A stretch of 64,000 nucleotides of DNA from Agrobacterium salinitolerans (GTDB lineage: Bacteria; Pseudomonadota; Alphaproteobacteria; Rhizobiales; Rhizobiaceae): the NCBI RefSeq assembly GCF_002008225.1, contig NZ_MRDH01000027.1, positions 1-64,000 on the forward strand, given 5' to 3'. The notes beneath the pieces are model-generated. The model searched no databases. It worked only from the letters and a program-made list of their open reading frames with translations, and was not told the origin of the DNA. How positions within the stretch are numbered: the stretch's first letter is position 1; every line of letters begins with the position of its first letter. This document shows, piece after piece, positions 36,146-44,575 of this stretch. The position numbers and the translations under genes were made by a program.

Positions 36146-36877
36146 CTACGGGTTGATCGGAAAATGCCCGAGACCAATCGCAAGGACAAGTCCCGTCCAA
36201 TCATTGATGATGTGAGCACCGGTAGACACCCAGATATTTCTTGTAGCGATGAAGGCGAGCGTCAGAAGGGTACGGGTGACGCCAATCCCTATTAAAGATT
36301 GCGCCCAGTGCCAGTCGTATGTTGGCAGATGCGCAGCGCCGAAGAGAAGCCCAGACATGATCAGAGCTATAACAATCCCTGGCGTTCGCGCCATGTGGAG
36401 GCGTCTTACGCAGAACCAAAGTATTCCAAGGAATGGTAGGATGCCTAGTAACTCCTCTCCTAACAACTGGATACAGGTGACTACAAACGTCTCTCCGATC
36501 TTGACGGTGGACATGGTCGCGAACGCGTCCGACATCGGGTTTGGACGAAGCTCGAAATACCGTTGGAGCATCCAGCCCGTTGCAAGCGATCCGATAAACG
36601 TGATCAAGCCGAAGAGCACCATGAGAGCCAAAGATTGACGGTTAATTGGTCGGAATAGGCACTTCCAACACGACCCGGCTGCTCTTCGGAGAACCATCAG
36701 CGGGATAGCGGCAAACAGAAGCGCCGGGACAATATTGTACGGGAAGCTGCGCATCGGGATGAAAATGAGCGCCAGAAAGGCGATCATCACTGACGCCATA
36801 AGAAAAAGCCATCCTATCCCTTCAATCTCAACCGGCCTTCCGTTGTATAGTGGGAGATCGCGTTCCGATGAGATCAT
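36146..36877 (-). CDS. CPBP-family intramembrane glutamic endopeptidase
   Basis: This 243-residue membrane protein has about seven or eight hydrophobic helices. CPBP (Abi/CAAX protease-like) motifs are present: the EE pair in QLLGEELLGILPFLG, the His in SGLLFGAAHLPTYDW and the HxxxN in STGAHIINDWTG. Family members cleave within membranes or act in bacteriocin immunity, and the partner here is unknown. The start has AGAGGCTCCGAG upstream. It lies 22 bases downstream of the PliG-like gene and is probably cotranscribed with it. Confidence 0.82.
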   Translation of the reverse strand: MISSERDLPLYNGRPVEIEGIGWLFLMASVMIAFLALIFIPMRSFPYNIVPALLFAAIPLMVLRRAAGSCWKCLFRPINRQSLALMVLFGLITFIGSLATGWMLQRYFELRPNPMSDAFATMSTVKIGETFVVTCIQLLGEELLGILPFLGILWFCVRRLHMARTPGIVIALIMSGLLFGAAHLPTYDWHWAQSLIGIGVTRTLLTLAFIATRNIWVSTGAHIINDWTGLVLAIGLGHFPINP

Positions 36878-36899
36878 CTCGGAGCCTCTGATGAGATGG

Positions 36900-37298
36900 C
36901 TATTCGACGTAGAGCGTGAGATCGTAACCCGCGGACTCGTTGCGACGGGCGGCGTTTCGCATCAGGTAGACATCAATTACATAATTTCCGCTTGAGGGGA
37001 TTGAGATGCTTGTGCCATTGCCGTCGATGGCGCTGTTATACATCGCTGCGTCGGCGCCAGGCGCTGTCACATTGAAGTACAAGCTCGTATTTCGCGAGTC
37101 GAGCTGAACGTTCATCGTCTGGCCGGCAGTAACCGACATCACGTATTGAACAGTCTGATAGCCCTTGATCGAGGACGTAATGGTCGAAGTCGAGGAGCCT
37201 GCGGCAAAATGCACAACTTCGCGCCTTACGTCGTTTGCTAAAGCTGGAACTGTCGCAAAAATGGCAGCGCTGAAAATCAGGAACTTGATGGCCTTCAT
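36900..37298 (-). CDS. Periplasmic PliG-like protein (g-type lysozyme inhibitor fold)
   Basis: This 132-residue exported protein has a signal peptide (KAIKFLIFSAAIFATVPALA). The mature part has the beta-rich signature GSIKGYQ-like SSIKGYQTVQYVMSVTAGQTMNVQL and the tail SSGNYVIDVYLMRNAARRNESAGYDLTLYVE. This matches the pattern of periplasmic g-type lysozyme inhibitors such as PliG (ending GKYELRVLQTRNDARKN.. from memory). It may protect peptidoglycan from host lysozyme. The start has TTAGGAGAAGCC upstream. Inhibitor activity is inferred from fold similarity only. Confidence 0.7.
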   Translation of the reverse strand: MKAIKFLIFSAAIFATVPALANDVRREVVHFAAGSSTSTITSSIKGYQTVQYVMSVTAGQTMNVQLDSRNTSLYFNVTAPGADAAMYNSAIDGNGTSISIPSSGNYVIDVYLMRNAARRNESAGYDLTLYVE

Positions 37299-37722
37299 CG
37301 AATGGCTTCTCCTAACCGGCAGAGTGAAATGTGTCTTTCAAGGTCCGTCACTCTGATGCGCGCGTCGCTTCGTGTACTACACCTTGGTAGCAAATTCTGG
37401 AGATGCGTCGAGCGAAACGTAACTCGTCAGAGCCGAATAGGGAAGCCGGAAAGGCTAGGAATTCAGCGATTGCAACTACATACCTCACGAAGAACCGGTG
37501 ACATCAAACAGTGGGGATGTGGACACGATTAAACTGCCGATTGTTCGAGGAGTTGCCATCGAGCTGGCGCATGGCTAGTGTTCTGTCGTGAAACAATGGT
37601 ACGCTTTTTCATGACGACGCTAATCACAGACGCTCCGTATTGACGAGGCTTTACCACTTTTTCGATGAGAGATGTTTCGGTGGCATCGAACAGTGTCCTG
37701 GTGCCGATCAATAGAGGCCGGA
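37299..37722. other. Gap without a recognisable gene
   Basis: About 420 bases between divergent genes. It should hold both promoters. Short frames on either strand have no convincing start or family-like content. No repeat or RNA gene seen. Confidence 0.35.
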
Positions 37723-38400
37723 TTGGATTTCCTAAAACTTCTTCGCTCATTCGAAGAATTACTCTTCGAAGTCATGACGTGGTTCATTTACTATCCACGT
37801 ACAATGTGGCTTACGATCACGCACCCACTGCGTATGATCGACTACTCAGACCATGAGCTGAAAGAAGGTGTCGAGCGGCAGTACACCGACGCGCTCAGTC
37901 CGCCATTACTGCTACTGATCACCCTAGCGGTTGTGCATTTCACCGAACTCGGTCTAAATCTCGAACACATTCATCCCGGGAGCGAAGTCGCAAAATCGTT
38001 TATCAGTTCCGACCAAAATTTGATAATAATGAGATCGTTCCTGTTCGGACTTTTGCCTCTGTTCGCTGCACTTTGCTACGTACGCAAGCGAGGACTATCT
38101 CTTGAGCGGAAGAACCTGCGCCCCGCATTTTTCGGACAATGTTATTTGGCTGCGGCTTATGCATTGATGGTCTCGCTATCCTATATCGTCAGTGGCCAGA
38201 GGTTTGCCGGAGCAGCCGCTATCGGGACTGCGGTGTTGGTCGTAGTAACACTCTGGTACCTTTACGTACAGGCGCTTCAGTTTAGACGTTCTCTGGCTAC
38301 AACCTCTCTAACAGCTTTGATACTGGCTCTGAAGGTATACCTTCAGGCATTTTTCTTCGTCCTCATCATTGCCCTGATAGTGACTGGAGGAACAACCTGA
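37723..38400 (+). CDS. Yip1-like multipass membrane protein
   Basis: This is a membrane protein of about 225 residues with five or so hydrophobic segments (PPLLLLITLAVVHFTEL; LFGLLPLFAALCYV; CYLAAAYALMVSLSYIVSG; AAAIGTAVLVVVTLWYL; FFFVLIIALIVTGG). The N-terminal part LRSFEELLFEVMTWFIYYPRTMWLT followed by HPLRMIDYSDHEL.. RQYTDALSPPL looks like rhizobial Yip1-type 'permease' proteins. A TTG at 37723 (LDFLKLL) has AGAGGCCGG six bases upstream and gives the family-like start. ATG 37672 and ATG 37774 are alternatives. Role unknown. Confidence 0.7.
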   Translation: MDFLKLLRSFEELLFEVMTWFIYYPRTMWLTITHPLRMIDYSDHELKEGVERQYTDALSPPLLLLITLAVVHFTELGLNLEHIHPGSEVAKSFISSDQNLIIMRSFLFGLLPLFAALCYVRKRGLSLERKNLRPAFFGQCYLAAAYALMVSLSYIVSGQRFAGAAAIGTAVLVVVTLWYLYVQALQFRRSLATTSLTALILALKVYLQAFFFVLIIALIVTGGTT

Positions 38401-38758
38401 TCTGAGACGCTAAACGTCAGTCCAAATCCATAGAAGAGTTTGAAACGATGTCGAGGTTTCTCCTTCCGCCTGGCCAGTGAGCTGCAAGCCGAGAGATTGT
38501 TGGCTGGCGACGGAACAATAGTACCCTCTTGCCACGGGTTTTCTCTAACGAGTCAACGCGCCGCGCGTAACTATACTCGGCGAGCTCATGAAGTCGTCTT
38601 CCTGTAAATCCCTAGCCGATTAAGCCGCTGAGCTTCATAAGATTTCACTCGTTAGATCAGCGGGTCGCAGGTGCACTTCCCTTCAAGGCGCCAAGGTTCT
38701 TGAGTGCGCCACAGGAGCCGACTGTCATCGGACTCTATTCATTTCCGGTCATGTTCAA
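38401..38758. other. Gap with a separated inverted repeat
   Basis: TCTAACGAGT at 38544-38553 and ACTCGTTAGA at 38647-38656 form a perfect 10-bp inverted repeat 93 bases apart. No gene is recognised between the convergent Yip1-like and dehydrogenase genes. It may be a degenerate small element or chance. Confidence 0.3.
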
Positions 38759-40015
38759 TTATTGCCTGAAACGGTTCGGCAGAAACGGAAGCGCCTCGCC
38801 GCTGATGCGACTTTCGAGTGCGTCGAGCACGAGATCTGCTGTCTTGGGAGCGGCGGCAATGCCGACATGCCCGTGGCCGAATGCGGCGACAAGACCAGGG
38901 TGCCGCGACAGCGGGCCGATCACCGGCAGGCCATCCGGTGTGGAGGGACGATGCCCCATCCAGAGCCGAAGCCTGAGTGTCTTGTCCGTGGACAGATAGG
39001 GGTAGCTCGCCAGGGCATGCCGTTGCAGCACCTGCGCGCGCTCCCAATTCGGAGGTTTATCGACTGATGCGAGCTCGACCTGGCCCGAAAGGCGCAGACC
39101 CATGTCTGTCGGTGTGTTGGCCATCCGGCCGGTGCTCGGCATCACCGGGATCTCGAAAGGCGTTTGCCCCGATGTAACGGTCACATGGTAACCCCGTTCG
39201 CTCTGCATCGGAATGCGCACGCCGAGCGGGCGCAGCAGATGGCCGGAATGTATGCCCGCAGCCACGACGATGCGGTCGGCAGATAACGTTTCGCCGCCCT
39301 CGAGCACGGCCTGCGGTGTCGCGCCGTCGAGGATGGCGGTCGCGGCGGATTGGTGGAATTGGACGCCCCTGCGCCGCGCGGCGTCCACAATGCCGGCTAC
39401 ATAGCGCCCGGTGTCTCGGCAATGGGCACCGTTGACCACATGGATGGCGAACCGGTAGGCAGGGCCGAGCGCCGGCAGCCTTTCGCGGATTTCAGCCTCA
39501 TTCCATTCCGCATAGGCAACGCCATTCTCGCGACGCAGCTCCCAGCTCAGTGCTTCGGCCTCGAAGGAGGCTCGGTCGGGATAGGCGTAGAGCAGCCCCT
39601 TTTGAAGAATGAGCTGCTCCTGTCCGGTCTTCCGCGCGAGCTCCAGATGCCGTTCGGGTCCATCGTGCAGCAGGAAGTTCAGTAATTTCGCCGTCCGGCG
39701 CACGCGTGCCTTGCTCGCACCTGCCCACAAAAAACGGAGGAGCCACGGCGCCAGCTGCGGCAGAGACGCCCAATCGATCGTCAGCGGCCCGTTTCGGTCG
39801 AGGAGGAAGCTGGGGACTTTCCGCCACAGGCCAGGCATGCTCATCGGGATGATCGATGCCGGGCTGATCCAGCCGCCATTGCCATAGCTTGCGCCGGCCT
39901 CGCTGCCTGGCGCATTGCCATCGCAAAGAACTACATCCCAGCCCGCTTCCGCTAATCTTAAAGCTGTGGTGGCACCGATGATGCCCGCGCCGACCACGAT
40001 TACCTTGCCTGTCAT
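38759..40015 (-). CDS. D-amino-acid dehydrogenase (DadA-like FAD oxidoreductase)
   Basis: This 418-residue flavoprotein oxidatively deaminates a D-amino acid to a 2-oxo acid. The N-terminal FAD motif is VIVVGAGIIGATTALRLAEAGWDVVLCD. The DadA-type segments ASYGNGGWISPASIIPMSMPG, IVVAAGIHSGHLLRPLG and WMGHRPSTPDGLPVIGPLSRHPGLVAAFGHGHVGIAAAP are present. ATG 40015 is used because the frame upstream is the antisense of the ATPase gene. It is the last gene of an operon with amino-acid transporter and racemase, which points to use of D-amino acids. Confidence 0.88.
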   Translation of the reverse strand: MTGKVIVVGAGIIGATTALRLAEAGWDVVLCDGNAPGSEAGASYGNGGWISPASIIPMSMPGLWRKVPSFLLDRNGPLTIDWASLPQLAPWLLRFLWAGASKARVRRTAKLLNFLLHDGPERHLELARKTGQEQLILQKGLLYAYPDRASFEAEALSWELRRENGVAYAEWNEAEIRERLPALGPAYRFAIHVVNGAHCRDTGRYVAGIVDAARRRGVQFHQSAATAILDGATPQAVLEGGETLSADRIVVAAGIHSGHLLRPLGVRIPMQSERGYHVTVTSGQTPFEIPVMPSTGRMANTPTDMGLRLSGQVELASVDKPPNWERAQVLQRHALASYPYLSTDKTLRLRLWMGHRPSTPDGLPVIGPLSRHPGLVAAFGHGHVGIAAAPKTADLVLDALESRISGEALPFLPNRFRQ

Positions 40016-40034
40016 TGCCGTTTTCGTCCTGCTC

Positions 40035-40829
40035 TCAGGAAAGTCCGCCATGGAAATGGCTGAGGAATTCCCGCGTTTTCGTCTCGCGGGGTTCGTTGAT
40101 GACCTGGCGCGCATCGCCCGACTCGATGACGAAGCCGTCCTGCATGAAGATGACGGTGTCGGCGACATCGCGGGCGAAAGCCATCTCATGGGTGACGAGG
40201 ATCATCGTCATACCCTGCTCGGCGAGTTGGCGGATGACCGCCAGAACCTCACCCACCAGTGCCGGATCGAGTGCCGAGGTGGCCTCATCGAACAGCATGA
40301 CCTCCGGTTTCATGGCCAGTGCCCGGGCAATCGCCACGCGCTGCTTCTGTCCACCGGAAAGCTGCTCCGGGCGTGCATCGGCTTTCTCGACCAGCCCGAC
40401 TTTGGAGAGCAGCTCCATCGCGAGTGTCCGCGCAGAATTGCTTTCCTGTTTCAACACGCTCACCGGCCCGATCATCACATTGTCGATGACGCTCATGTGC
40501 GGGAACAGATTGAAGTTTTGAAACACCATTCCCGTATTGGCGCGGAAGGTTGCCAGATGCCGGTCGCGCATGGCGACGTGGCCCGAGGAAAAGTCCATTC
40601 GCCTTCCGCCGATGGTGATGCAGCCCGCATCGGGCAATGACAGCAGATTGAGGCTGCGCAACAGGGTGGATTTTCCCGAACCGCTCGGCCCGATCATCGC
40701 CACGACATGACCGCGTGGCACGGAAAGATTGATATCTTTCAGGACCTCCAGCGGTCCGAAGGACTTCTTCAAGCCCACGACCTCGATCATCGGTTCCGTG
40801 CCGGCCATCGTCTGGATCTCGTTATTCAT
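40035..40829 (-). CDS. Polar amino-acid ABC transporter ATP-binding protein
   Basis: This ATPase of 264 residues has Walker A IGPSGSGKSTLLRSLNLL, Q-loop MVFQNFNLFPHMSVIDNV, signature EQLSGGQKQRVAIARALAM, Walker B VMLFDEATSALDPALV and the switch segment VTHEMAFARDVADTV. The EMAFAR motif is typical of the GlnQ/HisP amino-acid group. ATG 40829 overlaps the permease stop (ATGA). It works with the single permease and the binding protein upstream. Confidence 0.92.
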   Translation of the reverse strand: MNNEIQTMAGTEPMIEVVGLKKSFGPLEVLKDINLSVPRGHVVAMIGPSGSGKSTLLRSLNLLSLPDAGCITIGGRRMDFSSGHVAMRDRHLATFRANTGMVFQNFNLFPHMSVIDNVMIGPVSVLKQESNSARTLAMELLSKVGLVEKADARPEQLSGGQKQRVAIARALAMKPEVMLFDEATSALDPALVGEVLAVIRQLAEQGMTMILVTHEMAFARDVADTVIFMQDGFVIESGDARQVINEPRETKTREFLSHFHGGLS

Positions 40830-41482
40830 GTCCTGCGGCCCTCCAGCCAATGCGCCAGGCGTGTCATGGGAAACAGGACGGCCAGATAGATGGCTGCAAT
40901 CAGGGTGTATGTTTCGAGTGGCCGGTAGGTGGCGGATGTCACCAGTTGACCTTGATAGAGCAGGTCGGGCACCGCGAGCACGGAGAGAAGCGAGGTGTTC
41001 TTGAGCTGCAGGACGGACTGGTTCACCAGCGGCGGCACCATGCGGCGCAATGCCTGCGGCAGGATGATCTTGGCCATCAACTGGCCTCGCCGCATGCCGA
41101 TCGCGCGGCCCGCATCCCATTGTCCCGTATCGATCGAGACGATGCCGCCCCGGATGATCTCGGCATAAAACGCGGCGCCGTACATGGTCAGCGTGATGAA
41201 GGCCGCCATCGCTGGCGAAATCTGGATACCGACCAGCATGGGCAGGGCATAATAACACCAGACCAGTTGCACGAGGACAGGTGTACAGCGGAACAGTTCC
41301 ACGATCGTCATGATCGGAACGGTAACGACTTTCATCCCAGAGAGCCGGGCAAGAGCGAAGACCGTGCCGACGACGATGCCGGAGATGATGGTCAGAACAG
41401 TAAAGCCGACCGTATAACCCAAGCCTTGAAGAAACAGGCCGCGGTACTGCCAAAGGCCGGAGAAGTCCCATTGATACTGCAT
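40826..41482 (-). CDS. Polar amino-acid ABC transporter permease
   Basis: This 218-residue inner-membrane protein has about five helices and the HEQ/HisMQ permease features VELFRCTPVLVQLVWCYYALP and the EAA-type loop DAGRAIGMRRGQLMAKIILPQALRRMVPPLVNQ. It is the only permease in the operon, so it probably forms a homodimer. ATG 41482 shares a base with the racemase stop. The longer upstream frame is antisense to the racemase start region and is rejected. Confidence 0.9.
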   Translation of the reverse strand: MQYQWDFSGLWQYRGLFLQGLGYTVGFTVLTIISGIVVGTVFALARLSGMKVVTVPIMTIVELFRCTPVLVQLVWCYYALPMLVGIQISPAMAAFITLTMYGAAFYAEIIRGGIVSIDTGQWDAGRAIGMRRGQLMAKIILPQALRRMVPPLVNQSVLQLKNTSLLSVLAVPDLLYQGQLVTSATYRPLETYTLIAAIYLAVLFPMTRLAHWLEGRRT

Positions 41483-42195
41483 CACAGCGCGCTTTGTTCG
41501 GCCCCGCGGAATATCCGGGGAGAGGTTGATGTAAAAAGCCACTCGCCAAGCGTCAGGATGTCGAATACCGGAAGGCCGAGGGCTGCCGAGATCGCCTGTG
41601 CAAAGGGCGGCATGTTGGTGCATTCCAGCACGATCGCGCCGACCGAGGGATGCTCGGCGATGAGCTTTCGGGCAACATCGATCACTTCGGCCTCCAGCGC
41701 CGCATGATCATATGCCGCGGAGCCCTCGATGAGCGCATGAAAAGCGCCGCCGGAGGGCACGCCGCGCACGGGCACCGATGGATCGGCCCCACAGGCTTCG
41801 AACACGTCATCACCCAGGCTGGCGGCATCATAGGTTATCACGCCGGGACGCAGCCCGGCGCCAAGCGTCATTTCCACCATGGGCAGCTGCATCAGGCTGG
41901 AGGCGGCGACCGGCACGCCGAGCGCCTCGGCCAATTTCCGCTGATGTCGCGCCATGAAGCCGCAAGACGTGATGATTGCGCTGCAGCCCTCCGAGATCAG
42001 CTCTCGTCCGGCGGCGATGAAATCTTCAACGAGACCCTCGCCGCCTGCACGGACGACGAGGGAAACGGACGCACCGCGCACTTTGCGAAACTTGACCGGA
42101 AAACGCCATGACCCGGCATGGCCGACATCACCAGGTGGACGCTCGAACGTCGTATCCAGCATGATGATGCCCAAGGCACCTGAGGAAGCGGACAT
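41482..42195 (-). CDS. Aspartate/glutamate/hydantoin racemase-family protein
   Basis: This 237-residue enzyme probably interconverts L- and D- forms of an amino acid. The two catalytic Cys positions of the family are visible in AIITSCGFMARHQ and AIVLECTNMPPFAQAI, with nearby Thr/Ser and Asn. It stands between the binding-protein gene (10 bases) and the permease (one-base overlap), so it is made with the transporter. With DadA at the operon end it would feed D-enantiomers to oxidation, or the reverse. Confidence 0.82.
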   Translation of the reverse strand: MSASSGALGIIMLDTTFERPPGDVGHAGSWRFPVKFRKVRGASVSLVVRAGGEGLVEDFIAAGRELISEGCSAIITSCGFMARHQRKLAEALGVPVAASSLMQLPMVEMTLGAGLRPGVITYDAASLGDDVFEACGADPSVPVRGVPSGGAFHALIEGSAAYDHAALEAEVIDVARKLIAEHPSVGAIVLECTNMPPFAQAISAALGLPVFDILTLGEWLFTSTSPRIFRGAEQSAL

Positions 42196-42205
42196 TGGGT
42201 TCCTG

Positions 42206-43045
42206 TCAGAACGTCAGATTTGCAGGCAATGCAGCCTTGTCGACCCCGACGAGTGCGAGGCTTTCGACAATCCAGTTCGAGATCTTGCCCTGCTCGCGGC
42301 GCTCCGCAAGCCAGGTATCGACATAATCGCGGAACTCGCCATTCGGATCGCGGCGCACACCAATCGTGGTCGGCTGGCTTGCATGGGGTTCAGGAATGAT
42401 AAGCTTGACATTCGGCGCAAGGTTCTTCGTCGTCACGACAGCAAGCAGGGCGACCTGAATGATGGCGTCGGCGCGGCCCGATTGAAGCGCCAGAATGGTC
42501 TCATCCGCAGATTTGAGCGCGACCAGTGTGCAGTTCGGCAGGTTCTTGCGGGCGAAATTGTCCTGCGTCGAGCCGAGGTCGACGGCTACCCGCATCTCCG
42601 GCCTGTTCATCTCCTCCCACTTCGTCACTTCCAGGTCCTTGCGGGCAACGAGGGTGAAAGTATTGTCCATCAACGCCTTGGTGAAGTCGACAACCTTGGC
42701 GCGCTCCGGATTGTTGCTAAGCCCGAACATGATGTCGATCTTGTTGCTTTGCAGATCGATCACGGAATTGCCCCAGGTCGTCTCGACCAACTCCAGTTTG
42801 ACGCCGATATGTTGCGCCAGATCACGGCCCATTGCGACGCAGAAACCTTCCCACTCTCCGGTCGCCAGGTTCTTGTGATAATAAGGCTCGGTGCCTGCAA
42901 ACACGCCGATCCGCAACGTACCGCGGGCTCGGATCGCTTCGAGCGTTGCGCCTTCGGTTGCTGCGAGAAGTGCGGAAGATGGGAGGAGTGCTGCAGCCCC
43001 TGCAAGCAGCATTACTCTTCCGAAGTCACGTCTGTTCATGGCCAT
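42206..43045 (-). CDS. Amino-acid ABC transporter substrate-binding protein
   Basis: This 279-residue periplasmic protein has a twin-arginine-like start (MNRRDFGRVMLLAGAAALLPSSALLA), so it may go through Tat. The SBP_bac_3 fold follows: RGTLRIGVFAGTEPYYHKN, GFCVAMGRDLAQHIGVKLELVETTWGNSVIDLQSNKIDIMFG and RVAVDLGSTQDNFA. Ligand-contact Asp/Arg positions of the family (here KIDIMFG and a later RADAI) are present. Translation may start at 43045 or 43039. The Lrp-type gene lies 23 bases upstream. Confidence 0.9.
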   Translation of the reverse strand: MAMNRRDFGRVMLLAGAAALLPSSALLAATEGATLEAIRARGTLRIGVFAGTEPYYHKNLATGEWEGFCVAMGRDLAQHIGVKLELVETTWGNSVIDLQSNKIDIMFGLSNNPERAKVVDFTKALMDNTFTLVARKDLEVTKWEEMNRPEMRVAVDLGSTQDNFARKNLPNCTLVALKSADETILALQSGRADAIIQVALLAVVTTKNLAPNVKLIIPEPHASQPTTIGVRRDPNGEFRDYVDTWLAERREQGKISNWIVESLALVGVDKAALPANLTF

Positions 43046-43068
43046 ATCCCCAGTTGATTATTCGTTCC

Positions 43069-43533
43069 CTATTGCGCCTTGCGGGCGATCAATGCGTTGT
43101 CGCGATTGATTTTATTGGAAAGCACGACCGAATAGGTCACGCTCTCGATTTCCTCGATCCGGGCAAGCTCTTCGATCAGGGCTTCCAGATCTTCCAAAAA
43201 ATTGACGTTCACACGGCAGAGGATGTTTGCCGGGCCGCTGATCGCATCGGCTGTCAAGATCTCCGGGTAGCCGCGCAATACCACGAATAACCTTTGCGTG
43301 GCGCGCATGGCGGTAGTGATGAAGATATAGGCTGAAACGCTTTGATCGATCTCGCGGCGACCGACGATCGCGCGATAGCCGAGAATGACGCCGCGGCGTT
43401 CCAGCCGCTCGAGGCGCTCCTGGACACTCGATCGTGCGAGGCCGACACGTCGGGCCAATTCACTGGCAGGCACGCGTGCGTTTTCCTCCAGGATGCTGAG
43501 CAGATTGCGGTCAATGCTGTCGCCGTAGTCCAT
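43069..43533 (-). CDS. Lrp/AsnC-family transcriptional regulator
   Basis: This 154-residue protein has the AsnC-type winged helix (DSIDRNLLSILEENARVPASELARRVGLARSSVQERLERLERRGVILGYRAIV) and a C-terminal RAM sensor domain (VSAYIFITTAMRATQRLFVVL; GPANILCRVNVNFLEDLEALIEEL). ATG 43533 matches the family start. It heads the amino-acid operon and is divergent from the LysR at 43646. It probably responds to the transported amino acid. Confidence 0.92.
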   Translation of the reverse strand: MDYGDSIDRNLLSILEENARVPASELARRVGLARSSVQERLERLERRGVILGYRAIVGRREIDQSVSAYIFITTAMRATQRLFVVLRGYPEILTADAISGPANILCRVNVNFLEDLEALIEELARIEEIESVTYSVVLSNKINRDNALIARKAQ

Positions 43534-43645
43534 GTCGTTCCCACTTTCTTTTGTGGAAAGACTGCGTTCAAACTTTCCCAAAGAAAAGCATTGAAAAATG
43601 GGTTCTTCATGACTTTTATTCATGATCCCCAACAGGAGCTTCGTC

Positions 43646-44575
43646 ATGCGCCGTTTTCTGCCATCCTTGAGTGCCCTGCATGCATTCGATGCATCCGTGC
43701 GTCACTTGAGTTTTACCAAGGCGGCCGAGGACATGGGGATCACCCAAAGCGGCATCAGCCGGCAAATAAAAAACCTTGAAGATTTTCTGGGTCTTACCCT
43801 GTTCGAGCGCGCCGGGCCTAAACTGATCCTGACGGAGGAGGGCACGCGGTATTATGATGAGATTTCGCGCCTTCTCGATAAGCTGGAAGATGTCTCCATC
43901 GATGCCGTCCGCGGTCGAAAAGCACAGAGCATGCTGAAGATCGGCTTTCCGCCGACACTGATGCGGCGTTGGGGCGCGTCGATGCTGACCGCGTTTGCAG
44001 CCGCGCATCCCCAGACATGGTTCGAGGTTTATCCCTGCCGTCACGATCTCGATTTTGCGACATCCGAGCTGGATCTGGCGTTTCTGCGCGGCACCGGAAA
44101 TTGGAGCGGAGCGCGCAGCCAGCTGCTCTTCGACGAGGAATTGGTTGTAGTTGGCGCGCCGAAGCTGATGCCGCTGCAAGGTCTCCCGAACGACGAGGCG
44201 CTGCTGGAATATCCGCTGATCCAGAATTCCAGCCGCCCGAGCCTGTGGCTGCATTGGCTGCGGGGTGCAGGCGTGCACTACAAGAGCCGCATTTATGGCC
44301 CGCGCCTGCCGAACTTCGATATGATCCTTGAATGCGCCATCAACGGTATGGGACTGGCAATCGTTCCCGAATTCCATGTGCGCACCGAACTGGCCGCGGG
44401 GATTTTGAACCCCGCTCTAAGCAGGCTTCAGACATCGGGCGAGGGCTTTTATCTCTGTTTCCCGCAGGCGCGGATGAACTCGGCCAATGTGCGGATCTTC
44501 CGCGACTGGTTTGCTACCGAATTCGCGCGCCGGCGGCAATTCCTGCCTCTGACGCATCCCTTAAGTCAAAAATAG
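43646..44575 (+). CDS. LysR-family regulator (GcvA-like)
   Basis: It begins MRRFLPSLSALHAFDASVRHLSFTKAAEDMGITQSGISRQIKNLEDFLGLTLFER, the GcvA/AmpR-like helix-turn-helix. The effector domain has MLKIGFPPTLMRRWGASML and GMGLAIVPEFHV. ATG 43646 has CAGGAGCTTCGTC upstream; an in-frame ATG at 43622 is less well placed. It is divergent from the Lrp gene and convergent with the ThDP enzyme gene, whose 3' end overlaps by ten bases. Confidence 0.88.
   Translation: MRRFLPSLSALHAFDASVRHLSFTKAAEDMGITQSGISRQIKNLEDFLGLTLFERAGPKLILTEEGTRYYDEISRLLDKLEDVSIDAVRGRKAQSMLKIGFPPTLMRRWGASMLTAFAAAHPQTWFEVYPCRHDLDFATSELDLAFLRGTGNWSGARSQLLFDEELVVVGAPKLMPLQGLPNDEALLEYPLIQNSSRPSLWLHWLRGAGVHYKSRIYGPRLPNFDMILECAINGMGLAIVPEFHVRTELAAGILNPALSRLQTSGEGFYLCFPQARMNSANVRIFRDWFATEFARRRQFLPLTHPLSQK

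Noticed and set aside
37529..37750. Minus-strand 73-codon frame with an ATG next to the Yip1-like gene
   Set aside because: It overlaps the family-like N-terminus of the Yip1-like protein (TTG start at 37723), and has no ribosome binding site.
37750..37770. Perfect inverted repeat TTCGAAGA-N5-TCTTCGAA considered as an operator
   Set aside because: If the TTG start at 37723 is right it lies inside the coding region; it codes for the conserved SFEELLFE segment, which explains the symmetry.
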